NCBI GenBank assembly: GCA_963682175.1
Contig: OY821777.1
Span: 7,209,501 to 7,273,500, forward strand
Direction: 5' to 3'
Source: Triglochin maritima
Taxonomy: Eukaryota > Streptophyta > Magnoliopsida > Alismatales > Juncaginaceae
DNA: 64,000 nucleotides
The translations under genes were made by a program, and so were the position numbers. Position 1 is the stretch's first letter, and every line of letters starts with the position of its first letter. This document shows, piece by piece, positions 49,235-61,331 of this stretch. Under the pieces are notes generated by a model. That model was not told the DNA's origin and ran no database searches. It saw only the letters and a program-made list of their open reading frames with translations.

Positions 49235-52200
49235 TCACCCCCTCCAAATATCAGCAAAGTCATCACCTTCCAACGGGTTTGAAAGCTCATGCATCTTCCT
49301 CCTGCCTTTGGCTTTGATCTTATTAGCATATTTACCCGCCTTCTTTTGTTTATCAATAGACCGAATCTGATGATAGATCAAAAATATATCAATACTTGTG
49401 GAAAAGGCACATGTGATTGAAAAATACTCCCATAACAATATGGAAAATGATTAGTAGACGCGGGCGTCATTGACGCTTGTATATAAGACAACCCTGGTGT
49501 TTAAAAATGACTGACCGTAAGTGTAAAAATGTAACCCCATAAGTGATGAAATACACTGCAAATGATGGAATACCCTGTGTTTAAAAAGATATGACCGTAA
49601 GTATAAAAAGGACAAACACGATGTTTTAAAAGATAGCGTGTTCTGGACGTCCGCGTCCGCCTATAAGAGTTCTAACAATATTGTATGTACAAAGACCACA
49701 AAATAGAACTGTGGTTTCTTTTATGTGCAATGTGCTCATACAGCTCAAGAAATACGAACCCCAAGGATAAAAAATGAAAGGTCAAAGCTCTAAAACGGAA
49801 AGCAAAAAAAAACCAATTCAAAGTGCATCTTTTGATTATCAACGTCTTGCACTAAATTTCAAAAAAAAAATTGCTCAACTGATCACATATGTTAACAACA
49901 ACGACCCCATCAGTTTACGTACCACTTGATGTAAAGTTTTTATTTTTCATATTTCATTCTGAAAGTAGGACTCAGTAAGAGTTTGGATGCACCGGTAAGT
50001 AAGCCCCAAAGAACTCTTGAATGGTGGGATTGAAAATTTGAAGATTACAAATATAATTTATGTTTCCTTGCTTAACGTTTCACTTTAAAATAGCAATAAT
50101 TAAATTTCATGTGACATTGTAAATGATAACTCTTATTACAAGTCGAATGGAGTCTAAATCATTTGCACAGCATAAAAGAATATATTAAGGTAAACGTAAT
50201 CATAATTTTTGTAACACATTAGCATTTTGCACCAACCTAAAATGATTGAATTTAACCCCTATCACGTGAAATTTTGGTATTTATTTTTGCTCTTGAATAT
50301 TTGCATTTTATAAATGTTGCATGGTAGCATATCAAAGTACCATAAAGAAATCACATATTATCAAATCATTTAATCAAGTCACATAAATGACAATCTTTCA
50401 AACTTCAAGTTGAAGTATAATGCCAAATTCTAACCACCAATGCAAACACACCCTGTTGAATTTTCTCATCAAGTATTGGTGTAATTATTTTGTAAAAGTA
50501 ACTAAATCTCCGACAACGCTTTCTCACTGCATGCTCCAACAATCCAGATATATATGGGCATCTTTTACAAACTAAAAAAGCTGAAGATTAATATAGACAA
50601 GAACATTACCTCATTGGGTGACACATAAAATGGATTTTCGTATAATGTAGGACCACCAAAGCTGCCAGAAAATATCCTAATAGGGTTCAAACAAAATCGA
50701 GGGCCAACCTACCAAATAATACCAAAATATTAACACTACGCCTCAATATGATAACTTGTGCTCGAGAAAGCCGAAACAGCCAAACAAAATCACATACCTC
50801 TACAAGAGTGGACTTCTCAATGCCTCCTTGATCTACAATCTGCAGAACGAAACATCATTAATGTAAAACAACAAAAGGTGTGCAGTTAAACTAGTTCAAA
50901 TAAATCTAATTCTTGAAAAATGTACAGAAACGTCAATGTAAAACTAGATGCATGGTATACCAAAAATCTGTTTATTCTCTCTAACATACAAACAATTAAC
51001 GATGCGATGTTAAACAGTACTATTACGACTTGCCATCAAAATACTAAAAACTTGACATTGATTCAAACTTCGATAAAAGATACATTTCTAGAGGAACAAA
51101 TACAAGTATACAACATTATTGAACTTAATGGTGCTGCTCACATCTTCCATTAGATATGTACAATTTTGAAGAGACAAAATGTTATGAATATATACCTGGT
51201 AATTACGAAACCATATATGATCATCTGCAATAGAGAATGCAAAAACATGATCGAAGAATGGTTTTGCTTTCCGGTGATCCTTTGGTATTCCAAAAATCTG
51301 CATTTGCGTACATATATATTAGTTGTTTTCCAACAATACAAGCACTAAAGCACCTCGATTCATATACAGGAAATGCTAAGGCGTCTTCTGCTATGAAAGG
51401 GTTTCCTTATCCTACTACATGGAAGTGCACTGAAAGTTAAACTTCACAAGTGCTCAAATAGAGAGAAACATATGTTTTTAAAGCAAGTTGCAGCTCCAAG
51501 GTGCAAGATAATCATTACTTTTATTCAAGAAATTCTAATCTATGAGAGGACAAGACATCTTATTGCCACACAAAAAATACAAGTTCTGAAAGTGAAGCCA
51601 CGTTCTTTTGTAGGAAATGCTCCAAGGCCAAGATAGATGACATTTACTCTTGATTCAAACCCTTTAACGTAGAAGAGGGTGAGCCATCCAAGGATCATGT
51701 TACTACATGCTTCTTTAAAAAATAACAACTTTTAGGTAGTATATAACAACTAACACCATAAGGTCCATAACTGAGAAGCAAAGTTATTTCTACAGACTTA
51801 CAGGTCAAGTCTGAAATATTTAATAAAAAAGGGTATGGGCTTTCAAACCACCCTGGAGCTATTATATTTACTTGTCCACATATTCTAGCATACACTCAAT
51901 GGGAGAAGGATGGCGCCGAGATATGGACAACGAATTTTAAGCATACCTGTGTTATTATCTCTTTCAGAAGCTGCCATCGAGAATCACTGTTGAAGTTGGA
52001 AGAAAATGTCAAAATCGGCCTTGAACCTTTCAGATGGTTTCCAGTGAGCTTCAGTTCCTCCATTGTATGCACTTCAATAGAAAGGGCAACATTATAAAGT
52101 TACAATAAAGACAAACGAGGAAACTAATAGAACATATGATATAACAAGCTTGGTGAGTTGGTGCCCAGACAGGAAAAATTATAGTTTGTGTGGATTGCGA

Positions 52201-53008
52201 AACAGAAATTCTGGGCCCATGCTTAACAAAGTAGGGGGAAAATAATGAGCAGTAGTTATTACCAGCACTGACTAGAAATTTAGCAGATGGTCCACCAGGA
52301 TATTTGGCCATCCAAAGGTATAAATCCTTCATCTTTCTGCACTGTTTTAGCAAATTAACATAAAAAGTCAGCAATTTGCCTAAAAACAAACATGTGGAGG
52401 TGCAATACAAATATTTTATTAAAACAAATTGTCACCAACGGCTAATAGAGACACAAAATGGAAATAAGACATAGGCGAGTTACACATGTAACATCTTGAA
52501 TACCTTCGGACAATCAATCAAGCACAAAACCAGAAAACCATCTTTCTACAGAATTTAACAACAAAGGTGAAAATTCAATTACATATACCTCAAAAAACAG
52601 ACAAGAAGAGCAATTCCGCAGTTCGACCAGCTCATCTATAGTCGTCCCCTTGATCTGGTTCGACTCGATCTTACTCTCCTTTTTACAGTGAGGCAACATA
52701 GACACCACATTCAGCATCAAGTGCCGATACCTAGAAATCCGCATAAAATTCATCCAAATCAAAAGCTTCAACTCGAAAACACATCTAAAATGTTCAAGAC
52801 CAGATTTTCCGGGAGAATACCTAGACGCGATCCGACGGGAGCACGACACAAGGACCTTCTCCTTGTTCCTGAAGACTGGGCCGACCTCCTTCTTCTCTTC
52901 TCCGCTTTCCGGCTCTTTCCAACCTAGAAGGGTGCGTTTCGGTCGCTCCTGCGTCTCCTCCGCTTTCTCGGCGACGGAGGCGTCGGCTTGCTTTCGCTTC
53001 TTCCCCAT
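49235..53008 (-). CDS. BRX1: Ribosome biogenesis protein BRX1 (Brix domain), apparent frameshift in exon 7
   Basis: Eight exons on the minus strand: 52821-53008, 52589-52730, 52263-52341, 51947-52071, 51196-51297, 50798-50839, 50610-50710 and 49235-49366. The protein starts MGKKRKQADA, has the Brix-domain blocks LVELRNCSSCLFFE, LYLWMAKYPGGPSAKFLV and SRPILTFSSNF, and ends DDFADIWRG. BRX1 acts in the nucleolus in 27S pre-rRNA processing for the 60S subunit. Exons 1-6 and 8 fit in phase. Exon 7 is 101 bases where 99 are needed: CCCTCTCGATTTT stands where the family's GPRF would need CCTCGATTTT. Use of a GT donor four bases further on in intron 6 (GAGGTAT|GTGATT) would restore the frame with a slightly altered junction. 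This is a recent lesion, a sequence error or a compensated splice. Confidence 0.88.
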
Positions 53009-54398
53009 CTCTGCAAGAAGGAGTGCCGGAAACGGTGAGAGTTGATGGAATATGAAGAAAAAAATGGTGGATTTGGAGGGTTTTGGGTTTTGCCTTGGAG
53101 AAGGAAGGGTTTGGGAGGTGAGGAGGGGGATGCGAGAGAGAGAAGTGAGAGATTAGGGTTGAGGGTTTTGGGCTTCTTTTGGCGTGTGTGGGGTTTTTTA
53201 CTATATCTTCGGGTAAATTGCTGTTTTGGTCTCTTCGTTTATTTTTGGTTTCGTTTTGGACCCCCTATGAATGTGTGTTGTCTTCATCCTGAGATAAATG
53301 TTTTTTTGTTTGATGCCCCTCAAAAATATTCAATCTTGTGTCTATTTTTTTAGATGCATGCAACTCAACAACCATGTTAACATTCATGATGTCATTATGT
53401 TTTTTTTCCTTTATGTCGTTTCACATGTGATGTTTTTTGGTTAGTTGGATTGTTATTTTTGTTTGGGAATAAATATAGCAATTGTTAATATTGTTATATT
53501 TATTCACGATTCCATAATACTTCATTAGGTGGATTCAACATTATTGTGTTAATTGTGTTATTTTGTATGATGAGTGTTATTTCTCAAGAGATGGATGGGT
53601 GAAAAACACGAAAATGTGTCTTCAATGTTAAATAGAGGGAATTGATGATTAAGTAATTACATAAGATGTTTGGTTATGAGTTTGGGTATCTTGTTTATTT
53701 GAGCAAATCAAAGTTTAGTATCATATATTTTACTTCTGGCTTCTCTCCATGTACGTACAAAGTAGAGGAGAAATGCGACTTAAATGGATGACCAAACAAA
53801 ATAGACGTAGGAAAATACGACTTTAATGATAACTTATATTGTGGGATATGCTTAATAAAGGAATTTGAGTTGTACCTTGCTATTTGCTAATGGAGAACTT
53901 TAAAAAACTACATGCATAGACAAAATAACTTCAATGCAAATTTTGGAACCAAAATTAACAAATGTCGATCCACTCCACGGAATTACCAGAATGTCAACGC
54001 TTGGAAACCAAAATTACGAATTGTAATCCAGTTTTATTACTCCGTTTAGTTTAGGTTCTAGACAGTTAGTCGTGCATTCGAAGTCATGATGAAATATGGA
54101 TACTTGATACTTCTTAAAGCGGTTTAATATTAATTGTTGTTGTTTTCAAACAAATACATAACCTGGAATAAAACCTAATCAAGATTTTCAAATTTTAATT
54201 TCCACAAAACAATTGACGATGACACAACGATCACTCAGTGAGGATTTTCAAATCAAAATCATGCGTGTTCCAGTATTAGGCCTTTAACCTAAAATGTCGA
54301 TCTCAGATTAACTGATGATTTCCAAGGCAAATAACAATTCAATAGATTTTCAACTAGAAAAAGTGAATCAGTATATTGCTTATTTTTATTTTCCCTGA
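53009..54398. other. Intergenic upstream of BRX1
   Basis: The BRX1 promoter lies at the low end. The rest is AT-rich with no gene seen. Confidence 0.5.
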
Positions 54399-54695
54399 AT
54401 GGATATTTTTTTTAAAACGAAACGAGGTTTCGAACTTGCAGAGTTCGAGATCGATCGCCTCCGGAAGGAAGTCCTCATCCCACTTCCTCCAGCTCCGCCA
54501 ACCAATGGAAGCTCCACGATGCACAAGATCGACGGAGATTCTCTTAAGGCCGCTTTCGTACGCGATATGGACTGGGATTGAATACTGATTTCAAGATGTG
54601 GAGGGAAAGTTAAACCCCAAAGATATTTTTAAAAGGGCGTTTGTGTTTAGTGATACGGAGTCTGACGAGGCGAGAGGCGCAAGTGACGATGATTA
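54399..54695 (+). pseudogene. Unidentified coding-like fragment with in-frame stop
   Basis: The frame reads FELAEFEIDRLRKEVLIPLP, then a stop at 54579-54581, then in another frame GKLNPKDIFKRAFVFSDTES before a further stop. Acidic and charged composition suggests a former exon pair of a nuclear protein. I do not recognise the family. It lies directly before the split MITE. Confidence 0.25.
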
Positions 54696-54730
54696 GGAGA
54701 CGAAATATATGGTGATTGAGAGGATATTAA

Positions 54731-55560
54731 GACCATCACTATGGGGAGGTCATCCGCCGATGACCTCCCCCGGTCGGTCGTCCCCCACCGACCGACCTGG
54801 TCGTGCGTCGACTGAAGGAGGTGTCATTTAATCAAGATGACAATGAATAAATAGTTTAAAGAAAAATTAATCCGATTACATTAAGGGTCGTAATGTTTAA
54901 TTAGAAACCAATTACGATCTACGTGTCAATTATTGTGTGTGTTACTAATATAATTAGATCTTATAAGGGTTACACACATTGAAATCTATGGGCTAAACGA
55001 TTAGATGGCTAAGTGCTCATTAAGCTCACTTACCTAATGAGATTAGGGTAAATTTAAGAGAAGTCAATAAATATATGGGAAAAGAGAGAAAAATGGAGCA
55101 AACTATTTTTCTCTCCTAGAAACCCTAGTTGTCCCCTCCCTTCCACCACCAAGGAAGAAGTTTGTTCTTCCATCTCTCTCGTTCTAGCTAACGTGTTGGT
55201 GGAGATTAGTTTGTGGTTCGAGTGTCCCGAGTAGAGGAATCACACTTGGGATTCTCCGCACCTCCTCCGTGAGCGAATGAAAGACACGCATCAAATGTAT
55301 AAATGATTGTACATTAGTTTTCTTCATTATTATCATGTGCATGGATATTGGGTGGTTGATGAATTTAGAAATCGTTTCTATGTTATTTTTCCGCTGCGTT
55401 TTTCACCGTAACCCAACATCGACTAGGTCGGTCGTCCTATTTTTTTTGTTTTAAATTATTTTAATCTTTTTTAAAACATATTTTATAATTGTTTTTAAAA
55501 AAAATAATTGTTTTTAATTTTTTTGCAAAATCGTCCTCCAATTCATATGCAAGAGAGAAC
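54731..55560. mobile_element. Harbinger-type MITE (copy 4), split by a solo LTR
   Basis: The left end GACCATCACTATGG follows TAA and matches the complement of the right end of copy 3. Perfect hairpins follow: GGGGAGGTCATC/GATGACCTCCCC and GGTCGGT/ACCGACC. The element is interrupted at 54812 by an LTR and resumes at 55424 with GGTCGGTCGTCC and a T-rich body. Its right end was not found, so the end coordinate is approximate. Confidence 0.5.
54813..55418. mobile_element. Solo LTR (606 bp), probably copia type, nested in MITE copy 4
   Basis: It begins TGAAGGAGG and ends AACCCAACA, and is flanked by an exact 5-bp duplication TCGAC (54808-54812 and 55419-55423). The length, the TG...CA ends and the run of GA-rich leader-like sequence fit a copia LTR. 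No internal domain remains, so it was reduced by recombination between LTRs. Confidence 0.75.
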
Positions 55561-55675
55561 GTATTGAAAAGTTGTGGTCGGTTCGATAAAAAATTAAAAT
55601 TTTAAAAATAAAAACAATTAGAAAACATGTTTTAAAAAATATAAGATTAAAAATGATAAAAAAATAACAACACAA
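55441..55675. repeat. AT-rich inverted repeat
   Basis: About 60 bases at 55441-55500 (TTAATCTTTTTTAAAACAT...AATTGTTTTT) recur inverted at about 55610-55672. The second arm looks like part of a MITE body in opposite orientation, so this may be two partial copies head to head. Confidence 0.55.
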
Positions 55676-56093
55676 GATTTATTGGTATTTGTTATAATTT
55701 AGAGCCGTTATATTTTGATATATAGTTAGGATTTAAGTACGGAATTTATACTGAAATACACCAACTTTTCTGAAATATAAAATATTGTACTAAATTTAAA
55801 GTACAAAATAAAAATAACTGAAATAACAATAACTGAAATTGATAATGAAAATAAGGAAGATAGGTTTTAAACTAAAATAAAAACTACAACTACAAATCAG
55901 GAAAGATATGTTATTAACTGGAAAAAGATTTCCAATTTAATAAACTCATTTACAAATTAGCTCCCCAAACAAGATTTCCATTTTATTGATTTCCCGAAAA
56001 TGATTTTAAGATAATTATATTCGGAGACAATATTTCAAATCGGCCAGAGTAGGCATCACGCGCCAACTGTAGCTTGTCAGTCCGACAAGATAA
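55676..56093. other. AT-rich spacer
   Basis: No gene or defined repeat is recognised between the inverted repeat and the copia LTR. Confidence 0.4.
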
Positions 56094-58139
56094 TGTAGGA
56101 TTTCATGTTTAATTACACATATATATATTCGGAATTTTATGCGTAATAAGGATCTATAGCAATTTTCTATGATTTATTTAATGCATGCATTGGTTTGTCT
56201 CAATACCTAGTTTTAAAACTTTTATTAAAACAAACATGGGACTCCAAAATTCATACCTAGAAGTTCTCTAAAACTTCTTGAAGATTCGGAGACGTTGAGG
56301 ATGCTTGTTGCTGCGTCGGATGCCTCCGAGATTTCACCAAACTCTAAACAAGATTGGAGAGAGAAGAGTTGGTCTCTTAATCTCCAATAGGGTTTAGAAT
56401 CTAATTACTAACTCCTCTTTAGTTTCCTTGAGAAGATTATCTCTTAAAAACTAAAATTAAACTTAAGAATTAGGGGAATTTCGTGGAGAATTATGGAGAG
56501 AGTTTTTGCATTAGAAAAACAATGAATTAATTAATTAATGAGGTAATGAGATAAACTTATATTTATAATTTCTCTCCAAATTACCTATTCATGTGCAACC
56601 TCTTGCCCATGATTTCATGCAAACTTCCATCTAACCATCCATTATTTAATAATAAATAATCTTAGTCACGAATTAAATCAATTATGGACCAATTCCATGC
56701 ATGATCTAACTAATTCTTAAATTAATTCTGCACAAAACCGTCTGGACCTGTCGACCGTTTGGAGGTTCGGTCGACCGCTCGAACCATGTTTCGGTCGACC
56801 GTTCGACATTCGGTCGACCGCTCGTAACAAAAAAAAAAATTCATCGCAATGTTCGGTCGACCGACCGATAGATTCGGTCGACCGTTCCGAACAGACGAAA
56901 ATTCCCTATTATCGGTCGAGACGTGTCCGGTCGACCGTGCACGTTCGGTCGACCGTTAACTGTTAACTGGTCGACCGTTTGTGCACAGTATTGCAGACTT
57001 GTCAAATTTCGATTTAACCCCTACAAAATTTGACATTTCGGGATTAGTAGTAAATTCACAACTTATGTAACATATTATCCTATGCAATGATCAATCATTA
57101 CACCCCATAATATTTACATCACATATGAATTTAATTTAGATTCTAATTATGTTATTAATCACAACATAATTTTGATTTTGCTTGTTCACCCCATGTGTCA
57201 TATTTTCTACATGAAACCCGACACATCTTATGGACTCAAAATCCCCATTTCTTGTTTCCCAGTTTTGTGGTGTGACCTATGGGAGGATCTAAACTAAGTT
57301 GGCAGTGATATTAAGAACTTAATATCACAAGCTATAAGCGGTATCTAGCTACACATTATAGCTCCCAATTAGTTAGATGTCTTAATTCCACTCGAACCAA
57401 AACTCGATCCATTTACTGATGGAGTGCACCACTTGTGTCCGTCCCTTGCCTCATGATATTAAGAATACACACAAAGTAGTATTGTGTCATCTTTGTATTA
57501 GTATTCATTTCTTGATCTCTTCAAGCTAGTTATAAATATGCGACTTAACTCAAATCACATTGTGCACATTATAACTTTGCTTTATCAAGGGGCCCACTAA
57601 TATCATTACTCAATTAAGAGGGGCAATGATAATCTTTCGACTAGCTATCTTCTCCAACAAAAGTCATACTTAACCAACTAACGCTTTTACACTACACTTA
57701 TCGATAGTTTAAGACACTAGTCTAATTAAGCATTCCTTAAGCGATCGGATATAAGTCTCATATCAAAGGACCAAGGACACAGTAAAATATTAATGACACA
57801 GAAACACATTTCTATAATATTTTACTTGTTAGGTCAATTCAGCATACAAAAGTACTATTTTCCTCTTTTGTGTACCAGTGTTGTCACTCACTTGTAGAGC
57901 TACAATGATCTATGACCAACACGACAATCTTAACTCGGTAATTAATGTCCCATGTTAATTACCATGATTGCGAATATCTTTTGTTTTATGTAAACCAATA
58001 TCTTTTAGAGCTCTACGGTTAAGAACCAAGAGTCTCTTCTTTAACACTTCTAAAAGACGAATAACATAAACAAGGAACAAAACGATTTCTCATTCAATTC
58101 ATAATAATTGACATTTAAAAGTAAAACTTTTAGAATACA
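56094..58139 (-). mobile_element. Long LTR (about 2 kb) of a copia element
   Basis: On the minus strand the pol remnant is followed by a purine-rich tract (GTGGGAGATTGAAGGGA) and then TGTATTC, the expected start of a 3' LTR. The opposite end is taken at TGTAGGATTTC (56094) on the plus strand, giving TG...CA ends and 2046 bases. At 56740-56990 it holds a cluster of TCGGTCGACCG-type palindromes. The distal boundary is an inference because the partner LTR is missing. Confidence 0.55.
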
Positions 58140-58232
58140 TTCCCTTCAATCTCCCACTTGTTATTAAAGTTTTCTTTCACATACATACTCAATGTATAAA
58201 ACAATAATAACTTCGGTAAACCCCATTACATA

Positions 58233-59245
58233 TCAATCATCAAGCCAATCTACATGGTTCCTCAATCCCATGGACTGGAAATGCACTTCGCCCTTGGCTT
58301 GGGATAAGGGTTTTGTGAATGGATCAGCTGTGTTGCTGTTGGTGTCCACCCATAAAAGATTTATTTTGCCTTCGTCGATGAGGTTACGCGTCACGAAGTA
58401 CTTACGATCCATGTACTTCACTTTGTGGTGTGATTTGGGATCCTTGATTTGCGAGATATATGCACTATTGTCGCAAAATAGCTCTATTGGTCCCTCACTC
58501 GAGGGAACTACTCCAAACTCTTCAAGGAACTTCTTAATCCACACTCCTTCCTTGCTCGCTTCAGCGACAGCCATTACTTCGGAAGCAGTGGTTGAGTCGG
58601 ACGTAGTGCTTTGCTTCCAACTACGCCAACTCACAGCTCCACCATTCAGAAGGAAGTCGTATCCTGATTGCGACCTTCTATCGTCTGGATAACTCATGAA
58701 ACTCGCATCCGAGTAACCATCGGCTATCAATTCCCTTTGTCCTCCATAAACAAGAATCTTATCCTTAGTCTGGTTAAGGTACTTCAGGATATTCTTGACC
58801 GCAGTCCAATGCTCAGGACCTGCGTTGGATTGGTGACGACTTGTCACGCTTAGAGCATACGAGACATCAGGTCCTGTGCAAGTCATCGCGTACATGATCG
58901 ACCCAATTGCCGAAGCATAAGAGACATCCTTCATGTACTCTAAGTCCTTACGCGATTGCGCACGTTGAGACTTCTTGAGTTGCACACCCATACTCATTGA
59001 CACATTGCCCTTTTTGGAGTTGTTCATCTTGAACATTTCCAATACCTTGTCAATGTATGTACGTTGACTTAGGCCAATGAGCCTACGGGATCTATCTCGG
59101 TATATCTTGATTCACAAGATGTATTGAGCCTCACCCATGTCTTTCATCGAAAATGCAGATTTCAATGAACTTCTCGTTTGCTCAAGCAAGGGAATATGAT
59201 TGCCCATGAGCAATATGTCATCGACATTTATTAGTATGTATTGTA
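58233..59245 (-). pseudogene. Ty1/copia pol remnant (end of reverse transcriptase and RNase H)
   Basis: The open part (58233-59042, 269 codons) contains YASAIGSIMYAMTCTGPDVS, the RNase H blocks SDASFMSYPDDRRSQSGY, ASEVMAVAEASKEGVWI and FCDNSAYISQIKDPKSHHK, and ends HVDWLDD. Upstream of it, to about 59245, the frame continues with VDDILLMGN (RT catalytic box) and DMGEAQYIL before one in-frame stop. Everything upstream of the catalytic box is deleted. It is non-functional and belongs with the LTR at 56094-58139. Confidence 0.85.
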
Positions 59246-59259
59246 GGTGTTTTGTGGTT

Positions 59260-59695
59260 TGTGTCGTTTAATATTTGATTTATGTCGTGTGTTATTTGTT
59301 TTATGTCGTGTATTTGGTTTATTGTCTCAGGTAATGTAAGCTTACGTTTGTTTAATTTAATGTAATATTTGTTTTATAAATATTAATGATATTTAGTATT
59401 TGCTAATTATTGATGGATAAATATAAAAAATTATATGTAATTTGGAAATACGAGATTTAGTGGTATTTTAGTTTTTCCAAATAGATTATTAATGTTTTTT
59501 GTAAATATAAATGATTTTGAATATAATAAAAGTTGATAAGTAAATTAATGATGTGAAGGAAAGAGATTGGGATGACATAGGTCATGGTAAATTAGTGAAT
59601 AATGAAAGAAAAGATGAGATTTGTCATGATGATATGACAAAAAGAGAAATGAAGAGAGTGTGTGTGCATGACCTAGGTCATGATAGTGGATGTCC
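59260..59695. mobile_element. Right part of a Harbinger-type MITE (copy 5)
   Basis: The segment ends GACCTAGGTCATGATAGTGGATGTCC followed by TAA (59696-59698). The complement of that end, GGACATCCACTATCATGACC, resembles the ends of copies 3 and 4. The phrase TTAATGATGTGAAGGAAAGAGA matches the family body. No hairpin-rich left end is visible. It may have been cut at the copia boundary. Confidence 0.4.
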
Positions 59696-59698
59696 TAA

Positions 59699-60389
59699 GG
59701 AACGTGGGTACACGATCGTAGCTCCCAATAATTTAACGAAGTTGTTTCTGAAAGAGGGAGGGGTGATCGATCCCGTGGATGTCACGAGAGCTACCATTTC
59801 CTGACAGGCTCAAGGAGTTCGATTAATTTGTTGTTGTATCTTGTGCTTTCGTGGGTTGGTGTTTTGATGTAGATTCTCGAGCTTTAAAACTGGATTTGTT
59901 ATTGTAAACGTTTCTAGCTCTGGTTCTATAAGTATCAGTCTCTCCGTTAATTCTCTTAAAAGTGTTTGTGTTCTTGTTTGTTTATTTCGCTGTGTTCTCT
60001 TATTTGTGGACTAAATTGAAATATATACACGGCGTATCTTCGAGCAGAACAAAAAATTCAGCATTCGTGCATTAGCTTTCAATTTAAGAGTTTCCTCTTC
60101 TAATTAAATAGGATTTAGGCTCTTCCGTTTCTTGTTTTTTGGAAGTTTTTTTAACTATATTCTATTTAAATATTTAATACGGCTTGGTTCACTCGGTTCA
60201 GATCAGAATTCTCTCCAATTCTCCTTACATTCAAGCTAATAATTATTGTTATGGTATTTTTTTCCGGAGAGGTATGATTATTGAATTGTGGCCATCATTT
60301 TATTGCAGGTATTATGGCCATCATTTTCTAATGGATGTTGCATTATGTCTTACTTAAAGTGAATGATTTGTCGTATTATAGCAACTTTA
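59699..60389. other. Intergenic between transposon fragments
   Basis: No gene is supported. Short open frames here have no signature. Confidence 0.4.
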
Positions 60390-61331
60390 TGTTGAAATTT
60401 AGTTTGTAGAATTGTTAAGTACACGAAAACATGGAGCATCGGTCGACCGTGACTTAAGTCACGGTCGACCGGAAAAGTCCAGAGCATTCAAGATTCGTCG
60501 AAATGTGAGTTTCGATCGACCGGAAAAGTCCAGAGCATTCAAGATTCCTCGAAATGTGAGTTTCGATCGACCGGTGTTGAGCACGCGGTTGACCAAAAAC
60601 TTCCAGAACCTTTAGGGCTCAGATCGAAGCAAGAGTCGGTCGACCGATGCTAGGCACGCAGTCGACCAGAAACTATCAGGAGCTTCAAGTCGAGAATCAG
60701 CATCGCGGATCGGTCGACCAGAACTTAAGTCACGGTCGACCGGGAACTTCCAAGGGATCTGAGGCGCTGTTTAGAGGCGTGGAATGGTCGACCGGCTCGG
60801 GGTGAGCGGTCGACTGAATGATGGTGGTTATGCGCAAAACAGACAACCGATCCACCGATGGAAAATTCCGATCGACCGTTGCAGACAGTTTTGCCCACGA
60901 TCAACATGTTTATTTGTACGATTTTAACTCATTATAAAAGAGTTTTTCGTCCTAATTTTGTAAGACAACATACAATACTTATTTCCTTGAGAGAGATTAG
61001 GCTGGAGAGATATCTAGAATGCTTTGGGAGACATCTTGTTTCCAATCGTTTGTAATCTCGGAGACTTCTCTTGTTGAAGAAGAGTTGAAAGGAAATGAAA
61101 TCCGCAGGAGACCTCACAAGGACGTAGGCATCTCACCGAACATTGTAAATTCGCGTGTGTCGTGGTGTGTTCCAGGTATGTTGTGTGTTTGCTTGTCTAT
61201 TTCATCTTATTCGTGTTTTTGTTGCATTAAAATTGAGAGAATGTATGAAGTTAATTTCCACAATCAATATTCGTTTCCGTAGTACGTTTAATCCTTATTC
61301 GTGCTACTGCATTGTTAGATCTCCTCCAACA
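60390..61331. mobile_element. Probable solo LTR with GGTCGACC array
   Basis: The segment runs from TGTTGAAATTT to CTCCTCCAACA, with matching inverted ends TGTTG...CAACA. The flanks CTTTA and CTTAC agree only in part, so the duplication is not convincing. The left half carries many GGTCGACC-type words, and a direct repeat of about 55 bases (GGAAAAGTCCAGAGCATTCA...) in two copies. The right half has a TATAAAAGAG box at about 60935, as in LTR promoters. Confidence 0.5.
60440..60471. repeat. 32-bp perfect palindrome
   Basis: CGGTCGACCGTGACTT is followed directly by its exact reverse complement. A partly matching second version lies near 60716-60741. Both are inside the probable LTR. Confidence 0.9.
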
